Of a DNA stretch of 64,000 nucleotides, positions 1-8,191 are shown piece after piece. A program made the translations under genes and the position numbers. The notes beneath the pieces were generated by a model that was not told the DNA's origin, did no database searches, and saw only the letters and a program-made list of their open reading frames with translations. The stretch's first letter is position 1. Each line of letters opens with the position of its first letter. Source of the stretch: Candidatus Onthocola gallistercoris (lineage in GTDB: Bacteria; Bacillota; Clostridia; Lachnospirales; Lachnospiraceae); contig DVLT01000008.1 of assembly GCA_018715345.1 (NCBI GenBank), positions 27,065 to 91,064 of the forward strand, given 5' to 3'.

Positions 1-47
1 TGGATATCTATTCCTTAAAATAGTCATATCAGAGAAAGGGTGGTCGG

Positions 48-335
48 ATGAGTATCGTGATCGTAGGCGGCAACGAAAGAATGGCCGGACAGTATGTGGA
101 TATATGTAAAGAATATGGCTGCAAAGCCAAGGTTTTTACAAAAGAAAAAGGTTCCTTGCGCAAAAAGATGGGATGTCCGGATCTGCTGATCTTGTTCACC
201 AGTACCGTATCCCATAAAATGGTCATCAGCGCTTCTCAAGAGGCGAAAAAAAATCGGATTCCTGTCGCCCACGTGCATACAAGCAGTGTTTCGGCGCTCC
301 ATACGATTTTATCGAAGCATTGTCAGCCGGCCTGA
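48..335 (+). CDS. DUF2325 family protein
   Basis: Small protein of 95 residues that matches the DUF2325 family as I know it: an N-terminal beta strand followed by a glycine-rich turn (SIVIVGGNERM), then a second strand ending in LLILFTSTVSHKM and a third near PVAHVHTSS. The pattern is that of a compact Rossmann-like fold, and the family is usually short. The biochemical role is unknown; family members in Firmicutes are single-domain and of unassigned function. The ATG at 48 is preceded by an AAGGGTGG Shine-Dalgarno at good spacing. It stands alone ahead of plsY with about 160 bases between them. The gene is complete. The family call is by motif recognition only. Confidence 0.7.
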   Translation: MSIVIVGGNERMAGQYVDICKEYGCKAKVFTKEKGSLRKKMGCPDLLILFTSTVSHKMVISASQEAKKNRIPVAHVHTSSVSALHTILSKHCQPA

Positions 336-501
336 TGCCAGACATTCTATTTAGGAAGGTATACGTCTCTGTCTGCATGATCTTTTTGTGTAACAATCTT
401 CATCGATCCTATGAAAATAAAAGATGGTGGAAAAGATGGCGATTGTATTTTATCTGTAAGGAGGGATATAATTGAAAATATAATGAAAGGATGTGAACCG
501 T

Positions 502-1116
502 ATGTTTCGGATCATTTCGTTGATGGTCGGTTATATTTTTGGAAATTTTCTCACGGCGGATGTTTTAACCTGGCGTCTTTTCCATATGAAAGCAGACGAT
601 ATAGGAAGCGGAAATCCGGGGACGGCCAATATCACGTCCCAGCTTGGACTGGGATACGGACTTTTGGTCTTAGCTGGCGATGTGACTAAAACGATAGCAG
701 CCTGTCTGATCTGCAGATATCTGCTGTATCCGGATATGGGAGAAGCGGCGGCCCTTTATGGGGGATTCGGTGTGTGCCTGGGACATGATTTTCCCGTTTG
801 GAATCGTTTTAAAGGCGGGAAAGGCGTGGCTGTAACCTGCACATTTATCGTACTTGTCCTGCCGGTCTGGGGACTGATATCCGATGTGGCCGGTCTGGCT
901 GCCGTGTTTTTAACCGGGTCTTTGGCTGTGGGAGCGGTGGTGATTCCTTGTGTCTTTACGTTAGCCGCTTTTATAAAACTGGGAGTGGAAGCTGGCCTGG
1001 TCATGTTGGCCGCTTCCATTATGATGGTATCCAGACATTTTGAAGGGCTCAAGGAAATGAGGTCCGGGGAGGGCAAGAGAGTGCATTGGTCAAGAAAACG
1101 GCCAGAGGAACATTAA
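502..1116 (+). CDS. plsY: glycerol-3-phosphate acyltransferase PlsY
   Basis: PlsY moves an acyl group from acyl-phosphate to glycerol-3-phosphate, the first membrane step of phospholipid synthesis. The protein is 204 residues, the usual family length, with several hydrophobic membrane spans. Motif 1 appears as DDIGSGNPGTAN (family consensus GSGNxGxTN) and motif 2 as GHDFPVWNRFKGGKG, the glycerol-phosphate binding loop. I chose the ATG at 502: AAAGG ends at 490, giving 11 bases of spacing, while the in-frame GTG at 493 sits only two bases from it. PlsX is not nearby, so this may be a stand-alone or second copy. The Pro-Gly in motif 1 replaces the more common Ile/Val-Gly, a minor divergence. 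Confidence 0.85.
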   Translation: MFRIISLMVGYIFGNFLTADVLTWRLFHMKADDIGSGNPGTANITSQLGLGYGLLVLAGDVTKTIAACLICRYLLYPDMGEAAALYGGFGVCLGHDFPVWNRFKGGKGVAVTCTFIVLVLPVWGLISDVAGLAAVFLTGSLAVGAVVIPCVFTLAAFIKLGVEAGLVMLAASIMMVSRHFEGLKEMRSGEGKRVHWSRKRPEEH

Positions 1117-1178
1117 AACGGACTGGATACTAAGTTGTATATATTGTAGGTACTTTTAAAAAAAATTAAAATAAGGTG

Positions 1179-1207
1179 TTGACAAAAGACGAAATATAGT
1201 ATAGTAT
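1179..1207 (+). promoter_or_regulatory. Promoter of the tRNA cluster
   Basis: A perfect TTGACA -35 box at 1179-1184 and a TAGTAT -10 box at 1202-1207 are separated by 17 bases. The first tRNA starts 38 bases downstream of the -10 box. Strong consensus is typical for stable RNA promoters. Confidence 0.75.
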
Positions 1208-1244
1208 TAGTTGTGCGGTCGGCAAGAAGCTGACACAGCAAAAT

Positions 1245-1318
1245 GGCCCAGTGGCTCAGTTGGTTAGAGCGCCGCCCTGTCACGGCGGAGGTCGAGAGTT
1301 CGAGTCTCTTCTGGGTCG
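1245..1318 (+). tRNA. tRNA-Asp (GTC)
   Basis: Cloverleaf read by eye: acceptor strands GGCCCAG and CTGGGTC pair over seven positions with one G-U, discriminator G at 1318. The anticodon stem CCGCC/GGCGG holds loop CTGTCAC, anticodon GTC. The T arm GAGAGTTCGAGTCTCTT is canonical. The 3' CCA is not encoded. Confidence 0.95.
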
Positions 1319-1344
1319 TTCAACTGAATATGATTTGATATCAT

Positions 1345-1417
1345 GGGGTCTTAGCTCAGCTGGGAGAGCATCTGCCTTACAAGCAGAGGGTCATAGGTTC
1401 GAGCCCTATAGGCCCCA
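1345..1417 (+). tRNA. tRNA-Val (TAC)
   Basis: Acceptor strands GGGGTCT and AGGCCCC pair over seven positions. Anticodon stem TCTGC/GCAGA encloses loop CTTACAA, anticodon TAC. The T arm has GGTTCGAGCC. Discriminator A at 1417, CCA not encoded. Confidence 0.95.
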
Positions 1418-1439
1418 TAAAGCTGAAAAGCTTCAATCC

Positions 1440-1513
1440 GGCGAGGTAGCTCAGTTGGCTAGAGCATGCGGTTCATACCCGCAGTGTCGGGGGTTCAAAT
1501 CCCTTCCTCGCTA
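1440..1513 (+). tRNA. tRNA-Met (CAT)
   Basis: Acceptor strands GGCGAGG and CCTCGCT pair with one G-U, then T8-A9 and D stem GCTC. Anticodon stem TGCGG/CCGCA holds loop TTCATAC, anticodon CAT. The first base pair is not the mismatch typical of initiators, so an elongator Met tRNA is more likely than the initiator; a lysidine-modified Ile tRNA cannot be excluded from sequence alone. Confidence 0.92.
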
Positions 1514-1520
1514 TACAAAG

Positions 1521-1567
1521 AGACCTGAAAGTTTTGGAAGTGATCCGAGACTTTCAGGTCTTTTTGT
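1521..1567 (+). terminator. Terminator of the tRNA cluster
   Basis: Arms AGACCTGAAAG and CTTTCAGGTCT form a perfect 11-bp stem and are followed at once by a T run. It lies eight bases after the last tRNA. Confidence 0.85.
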
Positions 1568-1585
1568 CTGCCGGAGCAAATATCA

Positions 1586-1628
1586 CAGAACAGGCCATAT
1601 GCGCTTCGAATGTATATGGCCTGTTCTG
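1586..1628 (+). repeat. 15-bp perfect inverted repeat without T tract
   Basis: CAGAACAGGCCATAT at 1586-1600 is the exact reverse complement of 1614-1628, with a 13-base loop. No T run follows on either strand that would make it an ordinary intrinsic terminator. It sits between the tRNA terminator and the ABC importer leader. The rest of 1629-1835 is AT-rich leader with no clear -35/-10 pair that I would defend. Confidence 0.7.
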
Positions 1629-1835
1629 GCGTCTTTGGCCTGAAATTTAACAGAAGATATGCTTAGTTTTTTACATTTTTTGTGTATAGTAAAATGGTCG
1701 GCAAAAGCATAGGATCAATGGCTGGTAAACTGTGAAAAAAGTATGAAAAAACTTCCACCTTAAAATATTTTTTAAACATGTTACACTAAGTTTAATGAAA
1801 CACGTGGAAAAATATATGAAAGAAGGAGAAAGTTT

Positions 1836-2612
1836 ATGAACCGTAACAAAACCAGCAGAATACCGAAAAAGGTTTGGTTACTCATCTCGTTTGCTGTGGC
1901 AATGGTTGTATGGTATCTGTTGTCCATCAATCCTCAGACAGCGCGGAGCTTCCCAAACCTGGTTGTGACTCTGGAATCGCTTAAGACAATGATCGATCGA
2001 GGCGTATTCTTTAAAGACTTGTCAAGCAGCTTGATTTCCGTAAGCGCAGGATTTGCCATTGGATTCGTCTTGTCATTGCCCGTTGCCATATTGATGGCCT
2101 GGTATGCGCCGGTACGTAATATCCTGGAACCCTGGATCCAGTTTATCCGTAACATCCCGCCGCTGGCTTACGTGCCGCTGATCGTTATCTCAGCAGGCGT
2201 CGGCAGAAAGCCTCAGATCATCGTCATCACCATTGCCACATTCCTGATCATGACCATAACCATCTATCAGGGCGTTATCAACATCGATGAGACGCTGATC
2301 AAAGCTGCAAGAGTTCTTGGCGCAACAGATAAAGATATATTCCTGAAGGTTATCGCTCCGGCCACCTTACCGTTCATCATGACGGCCGTACGGCTCGGTA
2401 CATCAACCGCTCTGACCACTTTGATCGCCGCCGAATCAACAGGCGCTGTCGCTGGCCTGGGAATGCGGATCCGATCGCTGAATAACAGTTTCGAGTCGGC
2501 GCCGATGCTCATGTACATAATCATTATAGGTATTATCGGTATGATCGTTGAGAAAATCGTTAAGTTCTTAGAAAGGAAGTTCACAGGATGGCAGGAGAAA
2601 CGAGAAATATAA
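1836..2612 (+). CDS. ABC importer permease (SsuC/TauC type)
   Basis: Inner-membrane permease of 258 residues in the nitrate/sulfonate/taurine importer class. About six hydrophobic spans are visible, and the EAA-type coupling loop appears as KAARVLGATDKDIFLKVIAP around residues 155-175, the site that contacts the ATPase. Start ATG at 1836 has an AAGGAG site upstream. It is the first gene of a three-gene operon with the ATPase (overlapping by 25 bases) and a lipoprotein. Family and neighbours define an importer of a small organic or inorganic anion or similar solute; the substrate cannot be told from sequence. No riboswitch was recognised upstream. Confidence 0.88.
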   Translation: MNRNKTSRIPKKVWLLISFAVAMVVWYLLSINPQTARSFPNLVVTLESLKTMIDRGVFFKDLSSSLISVSAGFAIGFVLSLPVAILMAWYAPVRNILEPWIQFIRNIPPLAYVPLIVISAGVGRKPQIIVITIATFLIMTITIYQGVINIDETLIKAARVLGATDKDIFLKVIAPATLPFIMTAVRLGTSTALTTLIAAESTGAVAGLGMRIRSLNNSFESAPMLMYIIIIGIIGMIVEKIVKFLERKFTGWQEKREI

Positions 2613-3379
2613 AATTACGGATCGACAATGTCCGGAAGGTATATAATACCCGGAACGGCGAGATGATCGCTCTGAACGGGGTAAGCCTTGATATCAAAGA
2701 AAATGAATTTATCTGTGTGGTAGGTCCGTCGGGATGCGGGAAATCCACCTTGTTGAATATCATAGCCGGTCTTTCCGAGCCCACGTCCGGTAAAGTTTAC
2801 TGTGATGGTAAAGAAGTTGTGGGAACCGGTACAGAACGAGGCGTTGTTTTCCAGCAATATGCTCTGTTCCCCTGGATGACAGTGAAGAAAAATGTTATGT
2901 TTGGCCTGAACTTAAAAGGCATCAAAGGTCAGGAAGCAGAAGATATTGCCATGAAATATATCAAAATGGTCCAGTTGGAAGATTTTGTGGATCATTATCC
3001 GAAAGAACTTTCCGGAGGTATGAAACAACGTGTGGCTATTGCGAGAGCCTATGCGGTCAATCCTTCTGTACTTCTGATGGACGAGCCCTTCGGAGCTCTG
3101 GATGCTCAGACGAGGACTCAGCTTCAGACAGAATTGCTGGAAACATGGGAAAAAGAGAGAAAGACCTGCTTTTTCATCACTCATGATGTGGAAGAAGCGA
3201 TCATCCTGGCGCAGAAGGTTATCATCATGAGCGCCAGACCGGGACGTATCAAAGATATTGTGGATATCAATATTCCGTATCCGCGTACACAGGAAACCAA
3301 AATGACGCCGGAATTTCTTGAGCTGAAGAACCATATTTGGAGTCAGGTATATCAGGAATATCTGGAAGTCAGAAAATAA
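2588..3379 (+). CDS. ABC importer ATP-binding protein (SsuB/TauB type)
   Basis: Cytoplasmic ATPase of 263 residues that powers the importer. Walker A is GPSGCGKST, the Q loop is FQQYALFPWMT, the signature is LSGGMKQRVAIARAY, Walker B is VLLMDEPFGALD, and the H loop is FITHDVEEAI. The FPWMT sequence after the Q loop is characteristic of the nitrate/sulfonate/taurine subfamily. The start ATG at 2588 lies inside the end of the permease gene, with AGAAAGGA ten bases upstream, implying translational coupling. All catalytic motifs are intact. Confidence 0.93.
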   Translation: MAGETRNIKLRIDNVRKVYNTRNGEMIALNGVSLDIKENEFICVVGPSGCGKSTLLNIIAGLSEPTSGKVYCDGKEVVGTGTERGVVFQQYALFPWMTVKKNVMFGLNLKGIKGQEAEDIAMKYIKMVQLEDFVDHYPKELSGGMKQRVAIARAYAVNPSVLLMDEPFGALDAQTRTQLQTELLETWEKERKTCFFITHDVEEAIILAQKVIIMSARPGRIKDIVDINIPYPRTQETKMTPEFLELKNHIWSQVYQEYLEVRK

Positions 3380-3467
3380 TGCCTATGGGGCTGGATTTGC
3401 CGGTCCACAACCGGAAAACGGGAATGCCCAAGGTGTATAAAAAACATATCAAAGGGAGGAAAAGGAT

Positions 3468-4541
3468 ATGAAATTGAGAAAATTGGTCAGCGCCGTTTTG
3501 GCGGCAACGATGACAGCGGCTCTGGTAGTTGGCTGCTCCAGCGGTTCAGGAGAGACAACGGCAAGCACCACTGCTGCAACAGACACGGCGGCAGCAGGTG
3601 AGGAAACCACAGCTTCCGTTGAACCGGTGACAGTCAATGTGGCTTATATGCCCAACTATGGTTCATTGTGGGCCATTGAAAATGCCATCGCTCAGGGCTA
3701 TATGGAAGAGGAAGGTATTACGGTCAATCTGACAGAGTTCCAGGATGGCCCGACGATCATTGCGGCTATGGAATCCGGAAGTATTGATGTGGGATACATT
3801 GGCCAGGGCGCTCACAAACTTTGTATCGAAGGGCAGGCGACTATTTTTGCTCTGTCCCATATATCCAATGGTGACGCGGTTATCGGCGGAGAGGGCATCA
3901 CATCCATCGAAGATCTGGCAGGAAAACAGGTGGCATATTCTTCCGGAAGTTCCAGTGAAGATATCCTTGTTAAAACACTTTCATCTGCCGGCATGACAAT
4001 GGATGACATCACACCGGTGGATATGGACGCATCTGCCATCGTTACAGCTATGCTTTCCGGCGGTGTTGACGCATGTGCCACATGGTCACCCAACAGTTTG
4101 ACGATCCTTGATCAGGATCCTAATGCGACGAAACTTGCTGACAATCTGACATTCAAAGACGATACCATTTCTCTTGCCAGCTGGATCGCAATGCCGGAAT
4201 ATGCGGAAGAGAACAGAGATGTTCTTGTGAGATTTACTCGCGCGCTGTTCAAAGCTATGGATTATGCTGCTGATGAGCATCAGCAGGAAACAGCTGAATT
4301 GGTGGCTACCCGTACAGCTACAGATGTGGACTCCGCATACAATCAGAGAGGCGATGCTGAATGGCTGACCGGAAAAGAAGTAGCTGAAGGCGCTGCTGAT
4401 GGTACAGTAGAAGGTTACTACGAACTTCAGAAACAGAATCTGATCGATGCGGGAAGCGTGACTCTGGATGAGGGTGAAGAAGCGCCGGCAGTATCCGACT
4501 ATGTTATGTTAGACCTTATGATAGAGGCTGGAGACTATTAA
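3468..4541 (+). CDS. ABC importer substrate-binding lipoprotein
   Basis: Extracytoplasmic solute receptor of 357 residues anchored by lipid. The signal peptide ends in a lipobox LVVGC with the acylated Cys at position 23, followed by a Ser/Thr/Ala-rich linker to about residue 50. The mature domain has the SsuA/TauA/NMT1-like pattern: strand NVAYMPNYGS, a DGPTIIAAMESGSIDVGYIG segment near residue 90, and a second-lobe strand around AMLSGGVDACATWSP. An AAAGGAGG-like site precedes the ATG. Ninety bases separate it from the ATPase. Substrate is unknown; acidic residues are enriched at the C-terminus. Confidence 0.88.
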   Translation: MKLRKLVSAVLAATMTAALVVGCSSGSGETTASTTAATDTAAAGEETTASVEPVTVNVAYMPNYGSLWAIENAIAQGYMEEEGITVNLTEFQDGPTIIAAMESGSIDVGYIGQGAHKLCIEGQATIFALSHISNGDAVIGGEGITSIEDLAGKQVAYSSGSSSEDILVKTLSSAGMTMDDITPVDMDASAIVTAMLSGGVDACATWSPNSLTILDQDPNATKLADNLTFKDDTISLASWIAMPEYAEENRDVLVRFTRALFKAMDYAADEHQQETAELVATRTATDVDSAYNQRGDAEWLTGKEVAEGAADGTVEGYYELQKQNLIDAGSVTLDEGEEAPAVSDYVMLDLMIEAGDY

Positions 4542-4560
4542 TAGAGACAAAACATATAGG

Positions 4561-4589
4561 CAGGGCTGCTTTCTTGCAGCCCTGTTTTC
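4561..4589 (+). terminator. Terminator after the ABC importer operon
   Basis: Nine-base-pair perfect stem CAGGGCTGC/GCAGCCCTG with a six-base loop, followed by TTTTC. Confidence 0.85.
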
Positions 4590-4616
4590 ACAATAAAGAT
4601 TTGTGGAGGTACAGAT

Positions 4617-5438
4617 ATGAAACATGATTACTATTATTACAATAAAGAGGAAATGCTGCGGGCTCCGAAGATCCCTCTTATTGTTATGAAGGATAATCCG
4701 GAAGTTTTTGAAGATATGGCCCGGGAGATGGCAGATACGATCAAGGATAAGAACAGCAGAGGTGAAACCACCGTTTTCATTTGCCCTGTCGGACCAGTTG
4801 GTCAGTATCCGTATTTTGTGGATATGGTGAATAATGAAAATATCAGTTTAAAAAATGCTTGGTTCATCAATATGGATGAATATCTGACAGATGATAAAAA
4901 ATGGATTCCGAAGGAAGAATCTTTAAGTTTTCGCGGATTTATGGAGCGGAATGTCTATTCCAAGATCCGTCCGGAATTGGTCATGCCTCCAGAACAGAGG
5001 ATTTTTCCGGACCCGGATGATCTGGGCCATATTGGCAAAGTGATCGAAGAGCTGGGAGGCGTGGATATCTGCTTCGGCGGGATCGGGATCAATGGCCATG
5101 TGGCGTTTAATGAGGCAGATGATTCCCTGTCCAATGAAGCATTCTTGGCGCAGCATACACGGGTATTGGAGATTTCCAAAGAGACGCGGGCGGTCAATTC
5201 CATTGGTGATCTGAATGGCGCTCTGGATGACATGCCGAAATATTGCATCACCATCGGCATCAACGAAATCGCCCATGCGAGAAAGATACGGCTGGGAGTT
5301 TTCAGAGATTGGCACAGGAGTGTGGTCAGACATGCGGCATACGGTGAACCTTCTTCCCATTTCCCGGTCACACTTTTACAGGATCATCCGGATATCAGTA
5401 TCCGTATGACAGAATTTGTGGCAAATCTTCCAGAATAA
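4617..5438 (+). CDS. glucosamine-6-phosphate deaminase family protein (NagB-like, divergent active site)
   Basis: Protein of 273 residues in the NagB/6-phosphogluconolactonase fold family. NagB converts glucosamine-6-phosphate to fructose-6-phosphate and ammonia. The motif INMDEY that carries the proton-transfer Asp (Asp72 in E. coli) is present. The ring-opening motif reads GIGINGHVAFNE, so the His and Glu of the E. coli D141/H143/E148 triad are kept but the first Asp is Asn159. The phosphate-loop region near the N-terminus reads ICPVGPVGQYP, unlike the usual GSTP-type loop. It directly precedes nagA, whose Shine-Dalgarno overlaps this stop codon, so a role in GlcNAc-6-phosphate breakdown is likely. 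A related sugar-phosphate isomerase activity is possible. Confidence 0.78.
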   Translation: MKHDYYYYNKEEMLRAPKIPLIVMKDNPEVFEDMAREMADTIKDKNSRGETTVFICPVGPVGQYPYFVDMVNNENISLKNAWFINMDEYLTDDKKWIPKEESLSFRGFMERNVYSKIRPELVMPPEQRIFPDPDDLGHIGKVIEELGGVDICFGGIGINGHVAFNEADDSLSNEAFLAQHTRVLEISKETRAVNSIGDLNGALDDMPKYCITIGINEIAHARKIRLGVFRDWHRSVVRHAAYGEPSSHFPVTLLQDHPDISIRMTEFVANLPE

Positions 5439-5451
5439 GGAGAACAAGGCT

Positions 5452-6603
5452 ATGGAGAAATATTATATTAAAGGCGGCAGCGTCTATATGGATGGTCGGT
5501 TCTGTGACCGGACGATCGCCATGGAGGATGGGCATATATTTGTTCTTCCAAAAGACTTTGAGCCGGGCGGAGACGCCCAGGTCTACAACGCATCCGGATG
5601 CCATGTGGTTCCCGGATTTATCGATGTCCATACCCATGGAGCAGTGGGAGTGGATGTGAATGCGGCATCGGCAGAGGATTTGGAAAAAATCTGCCAGTTT
5701 ATGGCCGGGAATGGTACTACTTCCTGGCTTTGTTCCGTGCTGACAGACACAAGGGAACAGACACTGGCATGTATCGATGCCTTTAATGAACATGAAAAGA
5801 TGGATCAGCAAGGCGCCCATCTGCTGGGGATCCATCTGGAGGGACCGTTTCTTGCATCTGAATTTAAGGGCGCCATGCCGGAATATCTCCTTCAAAAAGC
5901 CAACATGCCCCTGCTGGCTGAGTATCAGGAAAGGGCAAAGGGGAATATCCGATATATCACCGTTTCACCGGAAGTGGAAGGCATTGTGGAAGCCATACCG
6001 GATATCCGTAAGATGGGTATAAAGGTGGCCATCGGTCATTCGGGGGCAGACTACGAAACAAGTATGAAGGCCATAGAAAACGGGGCCGTCTGCTGCACCC
6101 ATACTTTCAATGCCATGAAACTGCTGCACCAGCATTTCCCGGCTATCATGGGAGCCGCTTTGGAATCGGATATTTACTGCGAGGCCATATGCGACGGGCG
6201 GCATCTGCACCCGGGAGTTGTTCGCCTTTTGCTGAAAACAAAGGGATTGGATAAAGTGGTGGCCATCACAGATTCCATCATGGCAGCCGGACTTCCCGAT
6301 GGACAGTATAAACTGGGTGTCAACGACGTGGTCGTTGTGGACGGAGATGCCAAGTTGGCGGATACAGGTGTGCGCGCCGGCAGTACGTTGACACAGAACA
6401 CAGCGCTTTTGAATCTGCTCCGGTTTACAGGCAGAGACTTAAACCAGATCCTGCCTTTGCTGACGGAAAATCCTGCAAAGATGCTGGGGATCTATGATAA
6501 AAAAGGATCCATTGCCGATGGTAAAGATGCGGATATCGTGATCCTGGATCAGGAAAATGAAATAAAGGATGTCTTTGTTTCCGGAAAGTTGATCCGGCGC
6601 TAA
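5452..6603 (+). CDS. nagA: N-acetylglucosamine-6-phosphate deacetylase
   Basis: NagA removes acetate from GlcNAc-6-phosphate, feeding glucosamine-6-phosphate to the upstream NagB-like enzyme. The 383-residue amidohydrolase shows the metal and substrate residues of the family: DVHTHG near residue 60, HLEGPF (metal Glu) near 128, IGHSGADY, THTFNAM, and the catalytic Asp in AITDSIMAAG. I start it at ATG 5452 because AAGGAG at 5437-5442 is nine bases upstream; an earlier in-frame GTG at 5416 lies inside the preceding gene and has no ribosome site. Length is normal. Co-transcription with the NagB-like gene is evident from the 13-base gap. Confidence 0.93.
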   Translation: MEKYYIKGGSVYMDGRFCDRTIAMEDGHIFVLPKDFEPGGDAQVYNASGCHVVPGFIDVHTHGAVGVDVNAASAEDLEKICQFMAGNGTTSWLCSVLTDTREQTLACIDAFNEHEKMDQQGAHLLGIHLEGPFLASEFKGAMPEYLLQKANMPLLAEYQERAKGNIRYITVSPEVEGIVEAIPDIRKMGIKVAIGHSGADYETSMKAIENGAVCCTHTFNAMKLLHQHFPAIMGAALESDIYCEAICDGRHLHPGVVRLLLKTKGLDKVVAITDSIMAAGLPDGQYKLGVNDVVVVDGDAKLADTGVRAGSTLTQNTALLNLLRFTGRDLNQILPLLTENPAKMLGIYDKKGSIADGKDADIVILDQENEIKDVFVSGKLIRR

Positions 6604-6685
6604 AAGCTATAAACGGGATTTGGGTGGTATACAAAGACCACGCGGGATGCTAAAATAGGCCTGATAACAAAGGGGGAAATGATGT

Positions 6686-8179
6686 ATGCTTATCATATTA
6701 ACATGTTGTCTTGTTATGGCATCCATACTGATCCTGTGCGTAAAAAGAAGCAAGGAATCTTTTTATCTATGCGGCCTGTCCCTAAGCCTGATGCTGGAAA
6801 TCTGCGGCGTGATGATCTTTATCGCGAAAAAAGGCGGTATATCTCAGGAAGTGGTCCAGTTCCTCTATTTCTCACGAAGCATCCAGCAAAAGGTCCAGTA
6901 CTTCCTGATCACATTTAACCAGATGGGATATCTGGTGGCCTTGGGAAGGATATTATTTCCATATTTTCTCATACAGTTGGCGCTTCATTATACAATGATA
7001 CCATTTCTGAGAAAAAATGTCCGTATAAGCAGAATGGCAACTGCATTTCCGGTCTTGATGCTGATCGTGTATTGGCCTGGGATCTATCGGAGTATCACGG
7101 AACATTACCTCCAGCTTCAAAAGATCATTGCGGATGTGACGCTGGTTGTCCTGACCTTGTATATGGTCACAGCAATGGCGCTGCTCTTTTACGAATATCT
7201 GTCCATCAGCATGCGTTTTTGCAAACGGCAGTTCAGTTTGATCGCAATATGTCTCGTATCCATGACAGGCATTTATTGTTTGTACTATCAGCAGGATCCG
7301 GGACAGGTATATCATTTCTACAGTTATACATATGCGTGGAACCGGGGGATCGGTTATCTCCAAGTGAATCCTTCCTTCGGCAGTTATGTGATGCTGGTGG
7401 TCATCAGTGTGATCTGCTGTATCTTGGGATTCGTGAGTATTTTCCGTTACACTCAGGAAAATATCATGGAAAACCGGGAAGAAGTGGTCATGGAACGTAA
7501 ATTTGACACAGCCCGGGTTGGAGCGTCCATGTTTGTCCATAGCATGAAAAACCAACTTCTGTCCAGCAAAGTTATTTTTAAACGGATCGACCAGCTTTAT
7601 GAGAATCCGGAGCTGGATAAGGACAAGCTGAAAGAATATGTGGATGCGCTGGAAGATCTGAACGGGGCCTTATTGGGGCGGATGGAAGAATTGTACAGTT
7701 TTGTCAAGACCAATTCCATCTATATCGTACCCGTCACGTTGAAGGATATCGCCGAATGTACTTTAGAGCGGTTTCATGAAAAGTATCCCGATGTACAGGT
7801 GCATGTGGATGTGAATGAGGAGACGGAGATCCTGGCAGACAAGATCCACTTCAGTGAAGCGCTGTATAATCTGCTGATCAATGCCCAGGACGCGGTGGTG
7901 GCCGCCGGGCGGGAGCAGGATGGACAAGTATCCTTGATTTCCCACAATGAGCGGTTATATACGGTGCTGGAAGTGAAGGACAACGGAAATGGCATGACAA
8001 AAACGCAGAGGAAAAAGATTTTTGAGCCCTTTTATTCAAGTAAAAATTCAAATTTCAACTGGGGCATGGGGCTGTACTATGTTCGCGAAATTGTGAAAAG
8101 CCACCTGGGTTCTATCCGGGTAGAAAGTAAGGAAGGTGTGGGAAGCAGCTTTTTTATACTGCTGCCCAAATATCAATAG
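6686..8179 (+). CDS. membrane sensor histidine kinase
   Basis: Protein of 497 residues. The first 260 residues are largely hydrophobic with about six or seven spans, so the signal is probably sensed in or near the membrane. A likely phosphoacceptor region reads FVHSMKNQLL with His285. The ATPase domain has an N box NLLINAQDAVVAA, a G1 box VKDNGNGM, FEPFYSSK, and a G2 box NWGMGLYYVREIV. The H box differs from the classical HExRTPL form and resembles kinases of the NatK/LytS-like classes. ATG 6686 has AGGGGG nine bases upstream. The regulator gene follows after 12 bases, making a two-component pair. Confidence 0.88.
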   Translation: MLIILTCCLVMASILILCVKRSKESFYLCGLSLSLMLEICGVMIFIAKKGGISQEVVQFLYFSRSIQQKVQYFLITFNQMGYLVALGRILFPYFLIQLALHYTMIPFLRKNVRISRMATAFPVLMLIVYWPGIYRSITEHYLQLQKIIADVTLVVLTLYMVTAMALLFYEYLSISMRFCKRQFSLIAICLVSMTGIYCLYYQQDPGQVYHFYSYTYAWNRGIGYLQVNPSFGSYVMLVVISVICCILGFVSIFRYTQENIMENREEVVMERKFDTARVGASMFVHSMKNQLLSSKVIFKRIDQLYENPELDKDKLKEYVDALEDLNGALLGRMEELYSFVKTNSIYIVPVTLKDIAECTLERFHEKYPDVQVHVDVNEETEILADKIHFSEALYNLLINAQDAVVAAGREQDGQVSLISHNERLYTVLEVKDNGNGMTKTQRKKIFEPFYSSKNSNFNWGMGLYYVREIVKSHLGSIRVESKEGVGSSFFILLPKYQ

Positions 8180-8191
8180 AAGGTGCATAGC

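Noticed and set aside
1251..1643. Open frame of 130 codons across the tRNA cluster
   Set aside because: It reads straight through three well-folded tRNAs and the terminator, so it is not a protein gene.
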